Positions 46,164 to 58,484 of a stretch of 64,000 nt of DNA are shown piece by piece (the first letter of the stretch is position 1; the number at the start of each line of letters is the position of its first letter). Under the pieces are notes generated by a model. That model was not told the origin of the DNA, did not search any database, and saw only the letters and a program-made list of their open reading frames with translations. This DNA is from Ascaphus truei (Eukaryota > Chordata > Amphibia > Anura > Ascaphidae): assembly GCA_036426205.1 (NCBI GenBank), contig CM071568.1, forward strand, positions 40,203,221-40,267,220. The letters are read 5' to 3'. The translations under genes and the position numbers were made by a program.

Positions 46164-46703
46164 TAGGGTTGCCAGGTGGCTTCTCCAAAAATACTGGACA
46201 CAATGGTGAAAGGTGCAATGCGCTTGAGACACACACCCGCTCCATGCTGTTTCCTCCTCTTCTTTCCCATCCAATAGCCTCATTACACCATGTTTGGCTG
46301 CATTATCCAACAGCAGCCAATTAAGATGGAGGAAGCTGTCCAGTCCCCTAAGCAGGGATGAGCAAACTTTTTATGCTGGCCCCCCTTTTCAACCATTACA
46401 TTTCTCGGCCCCCCCTGCCTGATGTAATCAAAATCACATGTAAAAAAACCTTTATTTAACGGTATACAATGTAAATACAAATATGTCTAAATACTTACAT
46501 ATTTCAACAGCTCATGCTTGCAAAATTAGGCTGCGTCCACGCTGCCGCTGAGAGCGGTGACATCACCAACTCTCCAAGCATGAGCGCAGGGTGTCCTGCA
46601 TAATTTTGCAAGCGGGAAAGGGGGGTGGGGGGCCTAGTGGATCGTGTGTGTGTATTGTATTGTATGTCTTTATATAGCGCCATAAATGTACATAGCGCTT
46701 CAC

Positions 46704-46743
<40 letters not shown>

Positions 46744-46767
46744 TGTGTGTGTGTGTGTGTGTGGGGG

Positions 46768-46801
<34 letters not shown>

Positions 46802-47539
46802 CCAAGGGTCTGAGAGGTAAGTCAGACAAGCCGGTTCAAATCTGTAGGGGTAAAGACAAACAGGAGCACGACACAGTTTCCAGGCTACACAGGAAGCAAG
46901 GAGGAAGTGACAGAGCAGGGTATTTAAAGCGGTATCCACCAATCCGGACGGGGTCGTGACGAGGAGCAGCTCCTGAGAGGCTGGGAGTAACAGGGCTCGG
47001 CTGAGAGTGCAGGAGGGGTGGCAAGAACTCCCGGGCTGAGCGGGGGGCGGAGGCAGGCATGGTGCGCATGTTACAAGTGCCAGGGATTGATGCGCGCTCT
47101 GTAACGCCGGCGCGAGAATCCAAGATGGTGGCCGCGGCGTGAGTAGCAGAAAGTGCCGCACGCCGGCAGGGGTAGCGATGAGGGGCAGAGGCAGCAGCTA
47201 CAGTACTGGTAGTGGGTAAGGATCGGTCACGTCGCAGGGGATGTGGCCCCGATTCCTTACACAGCCAGCACGGAGCTTGAGCTTCTTGCCCTCCCGTGCA
47301 CAGCATCTGCCCGCCACCAGGTTTCGCCACGCCGCCTACGCCCACCCCCTATATAATCTTGCGCCCCCCAGTTTGCGCACCGCTGCCCTAGGGAAATTCC
47401 GCTGCTCCCCAAGCCGGTCAAATCACTATGTCCAGAGAGGTAATACCGGATACATGTGCAGTATTACCTCTAATTTTTTTATTGGACAGTATCCAAAAAA
47501 TGGACAGTCCGGTTCAATACTGTATACCTGGCAACCCTA
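46164..47539. mobile_element. Outer element of a nested repeat cluster
   Basis: TAGGGTTGCCAGGTGGC at the left and its inverse ACCTGGCAACCCTA at the right form the terminal repeats. The remaining outer sequence (46,164-46,352 and 47,394-47,539) includes GGACAGTCCGGTTCAATACTG. Most of the length is a hAT-like insertion. Confidence 0.6.
46353..47385. mobile_element. hAT-like element containing further insertions
   Basis: The left end CAGGGATGAGCAAACTTTTT and right end CAGTTTGCGCACCGCTG are the two ends of the 10,462 family. Flanks CCCCTAAG and CCCTAGGG match only if shifted. Inside are a Harbinger-like left end (TTA then GGCTGCGTCCACGCTGCCGC, about 46,529), a minus-sense L2-like tail (46,655-46,703), (AGT)n at 46,704-46,742, (TG)n at 46,743-46,798 and an unassigned GC-rich segment with AAGATGGTGGCC at about 47,121. 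Confidence 0.6.
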
Positions 47540-48039
47540 GCTCAGGAAACCGAGGGTTACAGATGTTTCAATTTTTAAGAAGCGCCCCTATTGTTGCACC
47601 CATGATTGATTTGGGTAGCACAGACCCTCCAACTTTTGACATACTAAAATACATGTCAATTTTGTGCTACTATTATGAAATTAGGGATTCCAAACAAGTG
47701 AGCTTGTAACTCGTACGGTGGTACTATATACTTGCATATCAAGTTTACAATATACTAAGAACATTTTATTCATAATATATTTGTTTGTGCTCCATGTTGT
47801 TAAACAAAACATTATCATAGCCCTGCTTTGTTTCCATTTCAATTACATATACATTATAGGAGTAATTCTAATAAATGTTTCATCTCCCCCTCTATATTGC
47901 ATATGTATACCCAGCCCTGTCATGTCTTGCACTGCGGGGAAACCCAAGACAAAGTCCTAACTCAGCTCCTATTCATCCCAACCCTGCCTTCTTTCATAAT
48001 ACGTATGCTCACTCACAATATAACTGCCCCTGCATATCA
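47540..48039. other. No gene recognised
   Basis: AT-rich sequence without recognisable features. Confidence 0.35.
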
Positions 48040-48040
48040 T

Positions 48041-48383
48041 AGACAAACGAAGAGAGAAAATCCGGAGCAGCAGCATGCTGGTTCAATCACACCGAAGATA
48101 GCACAAGTTAAAAAATATAAAATGCTTTATTCAGACATATGCAAAATAGTGGTCTCGATCAAAAAGAAAACTCCCACACGTTTCACACCTAAGTGGTGCT
48201 TTTTCCTTTAGAAAGCGCCACTTAGGTGCAAAAGGCATGGGAGTTTTCTTTCTGACTGAGACCACTATTTTGTGTGTCTCCGAATAAAGCATTACATATT
48301 TTTTCACTTGCCTGTGTTCCCATGTTATCTTTGGTATGATTTAAGCGACACGCTGCTGCTCCTGATTGCCTTTCTTCGTTTGT
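48041..48383. mobile_element. Foldback element with ~165-bp arms
   Basis: AGACAAACGAAGAGAGAAAA at the left end and its inverse at 48,368-48,383 open two long, imperfect arms. The arms meet at CTTTAG near 48,200-48,205, with shared blocks AAAACTCCCA…CACCTAAGTGG and AATAGTGGTCTC. TCAT flanks both ends. No coding capacity. Confidence 0.82.
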
Positions 48384-48703
48384 CTTCATCATTATCCATC
48401 CAGGAGGCACACAATTAGAGAGCTACGAGCAGTCCAGACCGCTGCAGAGCAAGCCGACGCTATCACATACACAGACACTAAAGCACCATCAATCCCGGGT
48501 TCACAAGAGGAGGTAAGATCATCTTATATCTTCCTGTATGACCCGGGTAGGTGTATGAGAGGTGAATGGACTTTGAATTCATTATCCTTATGAGAAACCC
48601 AATACCATATCATAACGCAAGTACTAAGCCTTCTCCAGAGCAAAGTAAACTTTTTCACCCTGCATATCATAGCCCCGCCTCTTCATGCTACAGGCACACA
48701 CGT

Positions 48704-49300
48704 GTAAGGCTTGGTCCCCACTGGCTAATGCAGAACTCGCTATGGCAGGCACTGCGGGGACAAGAGCCGACCCTCAATGGGGCCGGGTCAGCTTCGAGGA
48801 AGGGCCGCTGCGCGGTGCGTTTTTCAGACTCACGTTAAAATTGTGATTAGACCTACGATGGAGCGCTAGGCCACGCCCCCCGGCGGTTCAGCCAATGAGG
48901 GCGAACCTGCTGGGTGATGTCATGGCCGCGCCCCCGTCATGCCGCCCCCCTGACTTTCCCCTTGGAAAAACACTGATCTAGGAAGAAGTGACAAACGACA
49001 GTCAGGACAAACCCCTACAGGCCTGTTAGGTCTGAATTTACTTTCTCAAATGAACAAATTGTGGGGTATAAGAATTTGTGTTTGAGACACACAATTTTAG
49101 ATGCAACTGTGTCACTAAGCACTTAGCTGTTGCATCAAATGGCACTGCGGACATCACCAGCGTGACATTGCACAGTGTTGCGTTGCTATGGTAGCATGAC
49201 GTCATTTGACGATGCGAAGTCACGTTGCCATGGTAACGAGACGCGGTTTGCCGCCACGTTGGTGATGTCCCGCCGTGCTTCAGAAGGAGGATGTGTGACG
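48704..49300. repeat. GC-rich repeat fragments with X-box and CRE motifs
   Basis: A Harbinger-like left end (TAAGGCTTGGTCCCCACTGG) is followed by GGTTCAGCCAATGAGGGCGA at 48,885. A separate block holds TGACGTCA (49,197-49,204) and GTTGCCATGGTAAC (49,224-49,237), the latter identical in form to an RFX X-box. Confidence 0.6.
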
Positions 49301-49519
49301 GGGAGGAAAGGGTTAATACCTGATTTGCCATGCATTACTATTGTTGCCCTGTCCCCGCCATTTTTATTCCCCATGTGCAGGCCATTCCCCCTCTGCGAGG
49401 GTAAAAGACAAGATGCATTGCTTGCCATACCCTCTAACCAACACATGATAGAAGAACTTAAATGTAAGGCAGGAGGTATTTTTTTGTAAGTCTAAGCAGG
49501 AATTACTTGGACATCCAGC

Positions 49520-50318
49520 TGTGATATGGGTGAATGAGCTTCGGTATTTTTATGACCAAGCCTGAAAGGGTTGTAATTATTTTTATGATGGAGCCTCAAA
49601 AGGCTCCCACAGATTTAGAGTCCCCCTGTCTAAACAAGTGTCAATTATGACAATACCCAGAGGCCCATAATGTATACAATACTGGCATACTGATGCACAG
49701 CAGATGTCAGGCTAGTGACACCTCTAAGTCAGAGACCAGACACAGTGGCCCCAAGAAATGGGTGTAGCCCAGGTATGCTAAGTGGCATGGGCGTCAACCT
49801 GACCCATGCGCCGTGCCCACCGGACAGCCCTTTTGACCGGTCTTATGAACTGTGGGTCACTTGGCTATTCGTGGGGGGTTTTTTGTTCCCACGAGGGGAT
49901 TGGATCCACATGTTAAAGATAGCTTTGGCCAGTCTATAACTGTGGCTTCCCAGGTATTTCCCAGTGTGATTCCTGAATTTTAATCCATGATGTAAAGATG
50001 CAAGACTTTGTTCCAGTACAGCAGCAACCAGTCCAGGAGTGAAGGGGTTAACAACCACATAACCACATGACTTTTAAAACCAAGGCTGCATTTCTTGCAC
50101 TGGCAAGCAAAGGACAATTTATTTCGTTCCAAGGACAATTTCTTCCGTTTCCTTATCCCAGTGAGTGTTTTAAGTGTATTCTGCAGATGTCGTGTGTTTG
50201 TCTATTAAGGAAATAAATCACAATTTATTTTGCAATTTGTTCTGTTCAATCAAGTACCCAGAAATATAAATGTGTTGATAAAAGTTGATGTCATCGTGAC
50301 AAGCTTTAAAAAAACTGG
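49520..50318 (+). mobile_element. Gypsy-like LTR (approximate left boundary)
   Basis: An AATAAA at about 50,211 lies roughly 100 bp before TGGTGGCAGCTGGCGGGAT (50,320), a typical primer-binding-site position and sequence for gypsy-type retrotransposons. The left edge is uncertain. Confidence 0.55.
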
Positions 50319-50487
50319 TGGCAGCTGGCGGGATACTGATTGAACCTATATTGCAGTTTCCTGCGGGCTCTGTAATATAGTGAGGACCTTGTAGCTTGCG
50401 AGCTCCTCAGACAAGTAGCAACTGACACACACTTCTAAAGAGCACGAGAGACTTCGCTGTTCCCTTCACCCATACTCCGAAGGCACC

Positions 50488-50640
50488 ATGAGCGATTGCT
50501 CAGGAAGGTTCAGGTCATGGACCAGAGAGAAAGTCGTGGAGAGATGTGCGGGGTATGGCTTACCGACAGATGGGCGGTCGAAGGCACAACTGGAGGAGGA
50601 TTTGGAGCATCATGAAATAAAGCCACTTTCTCTTTCCTAA
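50488..50640 (+). pseudogene. Start of a retrotransposon gag gene (truncated)
   Basis: An ATG about 170 bp after the primer-binding site opens a 50-codon frame with the block WTREKVVERCAGYGLPTDGR then SKAQLEEDLE. This has the layout of the SAP-like helix-turn at the N-terminus of some retrotransposon Gag proteins. Gag would form the particle shell. The frame ends at a stop in AT-rich unrelated sequence, so only the first part of the element is present. No pol domain follows within the window. Confidence 0.6.
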
Positions 50641-52247
50641 AGCAAAATCCTATAATACGTTATTTGTCTGTCATTTTCAACAAACTGTGAATAAAAATAA
50701 GCATACAATATAAAATAAACAGACTATAAAAAGCAAAAATACTGGCACTGTGTAAGACATAAAATGACAGATTTTTAATATTTACAATTTATAACCTTGA
50801 AAGAAATGTTAATAAATCTGGCCCTATTATCTTAAAATATGAAACTATTTATTGCTGAAGTTTTATTTTGACCATCTTTGATATAAGTGAAAGATGGGTA
50901 AAAACCAACAGTTTAAACAACGGCTGGTCCTTCTAATTGACGAGTCATCAAGACTTACTGTATAGTCACCAACAACATCGTATAAGGGAATACATATTAA
51001 AATGAGTTTTCCTCTTAACGAGGAGCAATAATACACTCGCAACAATATATATATAACTCATGTACAGTACAGTGTGAAACTTATTTGAGTAACTTTAGAC
51101 ACTGATCTCTTTCATATGATTCTACCTTAAAACACTGAAACTATTAATTATTATTAATTATGAAGTCATTTACATATTTTGCTTGTCCCCATTGTTTGTA
51201 CTTTATTTACCTTACAGTATATTTTAATGTTGTCACATGCTGCATACGATGTAAGCACTATCTAAATAAAACTATACATGCAAAACCTGCACTGCAACAT
51301 TCGGTAGAGCGACTCCACCCATTCCTGCTCCTATAACTTAACTTCCCAAGCTGTTAGCGGATGCAAAATGAAATTGACTCTCCAATGTTAGAATGCTAAT
51401 TTGCAACTCTTTACTCATTCTCCCTCCTGGGACTCCAAATACTTATTGCAATGAACAGCAAAGAGCTTCAAAGCAATTTGTTTCTGAAACTCTTCATACA
51501 AAATACATTCACATGTCTAACAGGTCTGCAACCCTGTTTTTTTTTTTGCCATTCTCTCTTAGCATACAACGCTTCCTCTGCAGCCAGCCACTTGTCCGTG
51601 TTAAAATGGACAAGATGCGAAAAGAGACATGTCATTATCTAGAATCCCTGGGTTGAAGTGGAAAGTGTCCGAAAAGTTATCGCAGGGAACCAGCCTAGTG
51701 ACATTAGTTTTTCCTGTGCAGCAGAATTCACCAAGGTCTAGATTGTTTATTCACTAATAGGGAGTGTGAGCTAAAATTAAACCATCATGACACAGATAAG
51801 CTTTGGATAGAACAAAACGGTACGGCTAAAAAAAATTATGCATGTGCTGCATATAAGTAATAATTTAAACTCAACTAAAATGACCAAATTGCCTGAAATA
51901 CTGTACAGGTATGTGTTGTGAGATATTTAATTTGAGTTATGTGCACACATAGCATGTACAGGTACTAGCTGGCTCCGTGCCCTCAATAAAAATGTACTAA
52001 TCATTTGTTTTTTTTATACCCAATTCAGGTTTAGTGATTCATATACTGTAGCTTGGGCTATTTATGTGAGGAAGCGGAGCTCTGACAACACTTTAAAAAA
52101 AAAAAATTTAAGATATTGAAAAATGTTTTTTTTTTATATACTCATTCTAGAAATTGTCCTGGAATTATGACTGCGTCTTTTATCTGTCACATTTCTTTAT
52201 TTAAAGCTCAGTTAGTGTAATTTTAGATATTTAATTAAGTTAGGGGA
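50641..52247. other. No gene recognised; one repeat copy
   Basis: At 51,480-51,720 lies a copy of the repeat duplicated at 33.0 and 33.6 kb. The rest is AT-rich. Confidence 0.4.
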
Positions 52248-52502
52248 GAAGGAGCGGCTGAGTGAGTAAAGACTGAGTGAGTACAGACTGGCACTGAGTT
52301 TGAAGCAGGGGAACCTGGTTCAATTCCCGGTGTTGGCTCCTTGTGACCTTGGGCAAGTCACTTTATCTCGCTGTGCCTCAGGCACCAAAAACATAGATTG
52401 TAAGCTCCACAGGGCAGGGACTGTGTCTGCAAGATGTCTCTGTAAAGCGCTATGTAAAGCTAGCAGCACTATACAAGAACAAACTATTATTATTATTATC
52501 AT
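52248..52502 (+). repeat. MIR-like CORE-SINE
   Basis: A tRNA-like head with B box GGTTCAATTCCC (52,317-52,328) is followed by CCTTGGGCAAGTCACTT and CTGTGCCTCAG, which is the conserved CORE/MIR segment. An L2-like tail (TTGTAAGCTCCACAGGGCAG, AAAGCGCTATGTAAAGC) and a (TTA)n end complete it. Confidence 0.85.
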
Positions 52503-52984
52503 TAATAATATTACGTTTGTTTTGTTCAAGATTCAAAAAATGTTCTCTCTAAAAACATCACTGTCAATAACGCACGTCTCTAACGGGCATGCCAAAGTCT
52601 TGAAGGCACTGAAACTGCTTATTGTGCTAAGAAAACATTGGATGAATTTTCAGAATCTATGTATATAATTCACAAGTGTCTGTCCATCTCTCACAATCTA
52701 CTCCAACCACCTTTTTGCTACTCAGTCATGTTATACAATCAATAGAAAGCTCTTCACAAGTACTTTCCACTAACATTCTTTAATTTTTTTTTTACATTTA
52801 TTTCTAAGATTTTGTCTTTGAAATGGAGCAAATACAGTTTTAGTCTCCACTCTCCCATTTCCGGACTATGTTTAATAATTTGAGCCCCTCTTATATGCCT
52901 AATAGCTTCTAGTTTACAATAATACAGATACGTAATCACTATTGAATCCTACAAACTACCTGCTGTTTACTTGTGGTATATCCC

Positions 52985-53760
52985 ACTAGGGTTGTACAAT
53001 ATACCGGTACCATAGTAATACCGCGGTAATAAAAACTGACGGTAAATTGATATGAAAGATAATTTTTTGCTGCGGTATTACTTGGTGCTGGAGTGTGGGG
53101 TCTTTAACAGAGCTGTCAGACTCAGACACGCTCCTTTCACTCCCCCCTCCTGGCTGCATTGCTCACTGCAGGAAGGGAGGAGGAGTGTCTTGCAGCTCCG
53201 TGTGAGACAGTTGCAGGAAGAAAGGTCACAACTCCTCTCTGGCTCTCTTAACTCCTTCTTCCCCCCCTGCGACCCTTAACCCCCACTGGTATTATTAACC
53301 CCTTCCTCCCCCCCATCCATTGAGACTTTTAATCCCACACCCTGGGATCCTTTACCACCCCACCTGGGACCCTTAACCCCTTCCTCTCCCCTGGGACTCT
53401 TAACCCCTTCACCCCCCCCCCCCCCCCACACACCCCTCCCGGGACTCAACCCCCCTTTCCCCACCTGTCTCCCTGGGACTTTTAACCCCCTTCCTACCCC
53501 TCTCCCCTAGACCTCAACCTTCCCTTACACCCCTTTCATCCCTTCCTGCCTGCTGGGACTCATATCCCCCCCTTCCCAACCCTCCCCTCCCTTCCCAACC
53601 CTCCCCTCCCCGGGATTCAACCCTTACTCCCTCCTGGGACTCTTAGCCCTCTTTCCTCCTCCCCCCCAGCCCCCTGGGACTCACCTCTCTTTAACTCCTC
53701 CGCCACTTAACTCCTTTTTTCCCCTCCCACCTCTTATTAACCCATTCTCTACCAAAGAGC
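52985..53760. repeat. Repeat with ACCGGTA palindromes and C-rich minisatellite
   Basis: GGGTTGTACAATATACCGGT at 52,989 resembles the end of a hAT-like repeat. From 53,264 to 53,735 degenerate units of the form GGGACTCTTAACCCCTTCCT repeat. Confidence 0.6.
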
Positions 53761-56180
53761 CATTATGGCATTGCAAATACATTTGATGCAAATCCCTCCT
53801 GTAGCAAAAGGGTTAGCCTCTTAATTTCAAAACCTTTCCATGTCTGCACTTCTCCTTTTCTCCCCTAGACTGTTTCCATAACCATAAAATCACCCCTCAT
53901 CGCATTGCTGTCACCCTTAGATACTCCCTCCTTTAAAAACACATTTTATAAGTGAAATGTTAAAAATTGTCAAAAAAAAAAAGATGTCATGTATTATTAA
54001 CATTTATGGGGTGGATGAATAAGGGTAATGGGAGCAGTGTGGTTGAGAAAATATTTTGTGTTATCAACTAATCCTACATCCCACACGTGAACACATAATG
54101 TGTGTTCATAACTTAAAAGTCAGATTTTGACGATTCATAAACAAAAAAGTGCAAGGGATTAAGCCACAAATGTATACAATTTTCACTGCAGTGCAATACA
54201 TATTTTGAGCTATTTTTACTTTAAGTGTGAATTTACTTTGGATGATGGAAGGAAAATAATAATTTACTTAAACCACATGAGGATTGTCTATCTTCAAGAG
54301 TGACAGCTGTTGGCATCCCGTATTTTACGTGCTGCTGTGGCAAACCTCTCTGACACTGGCAGGACTGCGACAGATTGAAATTAATTGAAGGACAGGTGTT
54401 GGCTCTCCACCAAATTATAATTAGAACACTGATCTTTTTCTTCAGTAATGGGACCAAGAAAATATATATATAATATTTTTTTAAGAAATGTAGATCTCAG
54501 TACTCCTCTAAAATGTAGTTGTAGAAAGTTCCTTTGAACCTTTTTTCTGACCTTTGATGCCCTTTTCTCAAGTCGTCTCTAATCTAAGACCCCTTCTCTC
54601 AACCTGTTTTGCAGTTTGTGCTTCTTCCAGTTTTCTGTCATTAAAACAGAGAAACTAGAACGTTGGTCATGTTCTGTCTACCACAAATCTAAACCAGTGA
54701 AACACCAATGAATGAAAATATAAAGCTACTTCCTAACCCCCTCCATTATGGTAGGTTGGTAAAGAAATGTTCAAACATACATTGTTTTTCTTTCTTTTAG
54801 CTAACAGATTACTTCTTTTTTTTGGAACGTTTTTAATGTTAGAATCTTATCCAGCTTATCTCCACCAAGACTAAAGATGTAATGTAGATGGTTGGTATTA
54901 GCCCTTGATTTGCACAGTCTTGATATTTTAGCTAAGCCTATGCAAGCACTTACTATCCATGAGAAGTTGAAATTATGCCTAAACAAACTTTTATTTGGCT
55001 GGAACTTTATTTGAAAATGCAGCTTTTTTTCCCCCATTAGCGATCCTACACGGTCTTGCACTATTCAATACGGCTTCTATTGGATTTGTAAACACAATCA
55101 TTAATCAAATGAATGCATGCCTTTGTGTAATACAGTAGCTGTGCTCTTTTGTCTTTGCGTTATAGGCAATACCAGGTGTATACCTTTTTGTAAACATTCA
55201 CACAAAATGCATATATCAAAACATCTAAAACATCATTACAATTATAATTTTCTAATTTGAAAGGACATAAATTGCGACTCCCTTGTCGATAATCATCTAG
55301 TTACTTGCACCGTTTGTATATATATATTGTTTTAGACATGTCATTTTTGTGTGCTTAGAGGCACCTATTTTGTATTTATACTTGTTAATAAGCCATCATT
55401 AATCTCAGTGGCATATTAGACATGACCAATTAAAAAAAGAAAGCTGCTTCTATTGATTTCCTCATGTCTTATTTTTTGTGTAATTGCTTCCAGATGGTTT
55501 TAGTCTTCGCAGTGGAAGTGATTTCCCTTGCTTCTGCTTAGGAGCAATCCTTTTCCCATATCTTGTAGTTCAAATTGCTTTCCCTCCCCTACGCTGTACA
55601 GTGCAGGTCACATTCTTCCACAGCCACTCCAAGATTCCTCTCCCTTTGAACAACTGGACTTTTAGCACTCCGAGGTCACAGCTTTGCTCCAGTTGTCATG
55701 ATTACATGTGAACTCTCCAGTGGAGGAATATTGATCTGGAACACACTTTTTACTAACCGAATGTGGGTCTTTTTAAAAAAAAATGATTTTACAGCACACG
55801 ACCGGCTATATTCGTGCTTCTCATGACTCTGAAGAAGTCTTTCTACAGTATCTCCTCATGCCTGTAGTAGGTTTCATTTTATTCTAGCCTTTCCCATTAT
55901 GATTTGTCTGTGCTGGCCAAATGATACAAATATGCTACCAACATTGCAGTCAACACATGACCTCTGAAATATTATTGTAACATATCTGTGCCTGATCACA
56001 TTGTCTATAGTTTTTTTTCTACATCAAACTGTGTGCATGAATATGCACACTATTGCAGACTGTTGTGTCTCTTACTTAGTTTATGTAGTATTTTGGCCAA
56101 ATTATTGTATGACTGCAGTATCCCGCAGAGCAGAAATGTGTTCTGGCAAACACAGTCTCCTTTCTATGTATATATGTATA
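53761..56180. other. No gene recognised
   Basis: AT-rich non-coding sequence with short simple repeats. Open frames here carry no recognisable domain. Confidence 0.4.
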
Positions 56181-56184
56181 TTTT

Positions 56185-56850
56185 TATTTATCTAGCACCA
56201 CCAATGTACATAATGCTTTGCAGAATTAGCACGACAGTACGGAAAGATAATACACAGTATCACAAGGAAACAGGAATTTAACAATGGGAATTAAATAATT
56301 CCCTGCCCCACAGAGCTCACTGTCTACTTTGATTAACTGGAGACGTATAGAATACAATAAGACTCAGTGCAGTTTAGAACATATTTGAGGGAGAAGTAAG
56401 TGCACCGGGAGCCAGGACTGCACAGAGTAGCCACAGGCCTCCTCACTGAAGAGGTCAGATTTCAGGTGTGACTTGAAGATGGGAAGGGATGTGGATGGGC
56501 GAATGCTGGGGCGGAAGGCATTCTACAGCTGGGGAGGCAAAAGTGAGAACGTTTTCAGATGTGGCTGTAGAGATGGATGGTGCAGAGAGGAGACAACCTG
56601 CTGAAAAAGGGGTATAGCAGAAGATTAGAGCGGAGAGGTAAGAGGAGGTAGAAGAATGTTGAGCCTTGAAGGATAATTTTATGGTGAATGCTGAGTTTGA
56701 TGGGGAGCCACTTGATGGATTTCAAGAGGAGAGAGACAGAGCGACCTAGAAGAGAGTGAGATAACTAGAAGTGGTGTTTTGAATAGATTGTAGAATATGG
56801 AGTTGGGAAGCACAAAGAAGGCTGCCAGTATCGTGTTCTATGCACCAAAC
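56185..56850 (-). repeat. Interspersed repeat, minus sense L2-like end
   Basis: The left end reads (minus sense) AGAGCTCTGTGGGGCAGGGA-like then a CTAGATAAATAAA tail, as in L2-like 3' ends. The rest (GATGGGGAGCCACTTGATGG and so on) looks like the body of a repeat without a frame I can read. Confidence 0.5.
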
Positions 56851-57499
56851 AATTGGGACTATTTAATCAGTGGACTCAAAAGTGTATATTTTTTTATCTT
56901 GGACTTTTATTATTTTTATGTACACACTTTTTGAGAAATATTGATTTTTGATTTTTTTCTATGTTTTCCATTTTTTCACATTTTTCTATTATTTCATAAT
57001 ACTTTATGGTTTACAATATCTAGATTATTATTTGATATTCTTTTTATCACAAGTATTGTTTTATTGATATCAGCTACACATGGTTATACTAACTATTGGT
57101 TAACTTTACATTTTAAACAATCAGTAGATATTAGATTTATTCATTATTCTCAGAATTGCATATTAGATATCAGTCCAGGTACAAGGGGCTTTAGATCATC
57201 ATTCTATTAATAATTACATGTTATCACTGGACATACAAGCACAGTCTTTTCAGTGCTAATATATATATACTATATTGTTTTATGTACAGTGTGTGTGTGT
57301 GGCACCTGTTCCCCCCCCTACCCCGCCACGGAAGATCTGGCCACTACATGCGTATTGTCCCCGGTGCTGTAGCTCACCTGCTGGATCAGGAGGCCTGAGT
57401 GGCTCTGCAGTTGTAGTTTGGGACCAGCAACAGGGCAGGCTTTCTCCATCTCTTTACTGTGCAGCACCTCCATCCTATGAGGATCCTGCTGAATGCAGT

Positions 57500-57825
57500 A
57501 TGGTCCCCACAGGCAATTCTCCGGCATTTGATCTGCTTTTAGATCTGAACAGTTTTATACGTAAACTGACACTTAAGCTCTTTTTTTCTATCCAATCTTC
57601 TAAACAATTGGATGTTATACCATCTCTCAGTGTTACAAAAACAAAACTTTTTAGACAATATGGCAGAACTTCTGGGTGAATCGGAGTCTAATACAGATTC
57701 CCAGCTCTCAGTGATGGTGCTACAGGTTCGGATTGGTTTTACCAATTTATAGAACCACCCCCTCCAAGTATCTTACACACTTTGTTCAAACCAAAGTCCC
57801 TTTTTCCTGTTCACCATGGCAGTGG
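57500..57825 (+). pseudogene. Penelope-like element, N-terminal fragment
   Basis: The plus-strand frames read FDLLLDLNSFIRKLTLKLFF, then after a break EPPPPSILHTLFKPKSLFPV then HHGSG. The DLNxFIRKLTLKxFF and FKPKSxFxPV blocks are typical of the region before the reverse transcriptase core in Penelope-like elements. A stop and frame changes show decay. It is a separate copy from the 2-5.5 kb element. Confidence 0.6.
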
Positions 57826-57857
57826 CCACTGTAGGGTTAACTCTATCCTCAGCTGAG

Positions 57858-57946
57858 TAGGACAGGAAATGGAATTCTTGCAGGTAGGCCATAAAAGGCC
57901 CCTCCCGCTACCTGCAGATGGTCTTTTTCCTGTCCTACAGCTAGGA
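57858..57946. repeat. Inverted repeat around GGCCATAAAAGGCC
   Basis: TAGGACAGGAAA…TTGCAGGTAG and CTACCTGCAG…TTTTCCTGTCCTA pair over about 35 bp each side. Confidence 0.75.
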
Positions 57947-58484
57947 GTAGAGTTTGTTATTTTTTAATAGGACTCGCCAGACTGTAGCTATTACAGTCAA
58001 GCCAGGGGTTCTCAGCATCTCTCCCCCTGAAGCTCCGTTCGACGTACCGTGGTTGGTGGAAAGACGGAGGCCCGTGCGAACGGGCAGAACCGCGGATGCG
58101 TCATTGAACGCAGCGGGCAAACAGCAGGGCTGTAGAGCAGATCAGAGGCTCAAATTATTTACCGCACAGGCGTCTGATAACGTAATGGAGTGGGGGAGAC
58201 AGACTGGCAAGGCATCCCATGTAAATGCATAGCGCGCGCACATTCCCACAGGTGTGTGCGAGAGCCAAGTGCTCCGATTGGACGCATTCACGCTTACGTC
58301 AGAGCGACGGCACACAGAGCTGTGTGAAGGTGACCCTAGAAACGAGCTCTGCCGTGCAGTAGGCTCAAGGGCTTACAACAATTAGTTATTTATTCATGTA
58401 TATTTAGGCACTGTACCGTATATAAGTTTTTCTGGATGTGCACTGAGCTTTGTCTGTGTTTTATGTTATGTCTTTGGGTTTAAA
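57947..58484. other. GC-rich sequence, no gene recognised
   Basis: CpG-containing non-coding sequence between the Penelope fragment and the LTR-like direct repeat. Confidence 0.35.

Noticed and set aside
52300..52400. A true tRNA gene
   Set aside because: The B box is present but the arms do not fold into a tRNA, and the core and tail are those of a SINE.
57275..57679. A single continuous 134-codon gene
   Set aside because: Only the C-terminal part matches the Penelope N-terminal region; the first part is unrelated flanking sequence.
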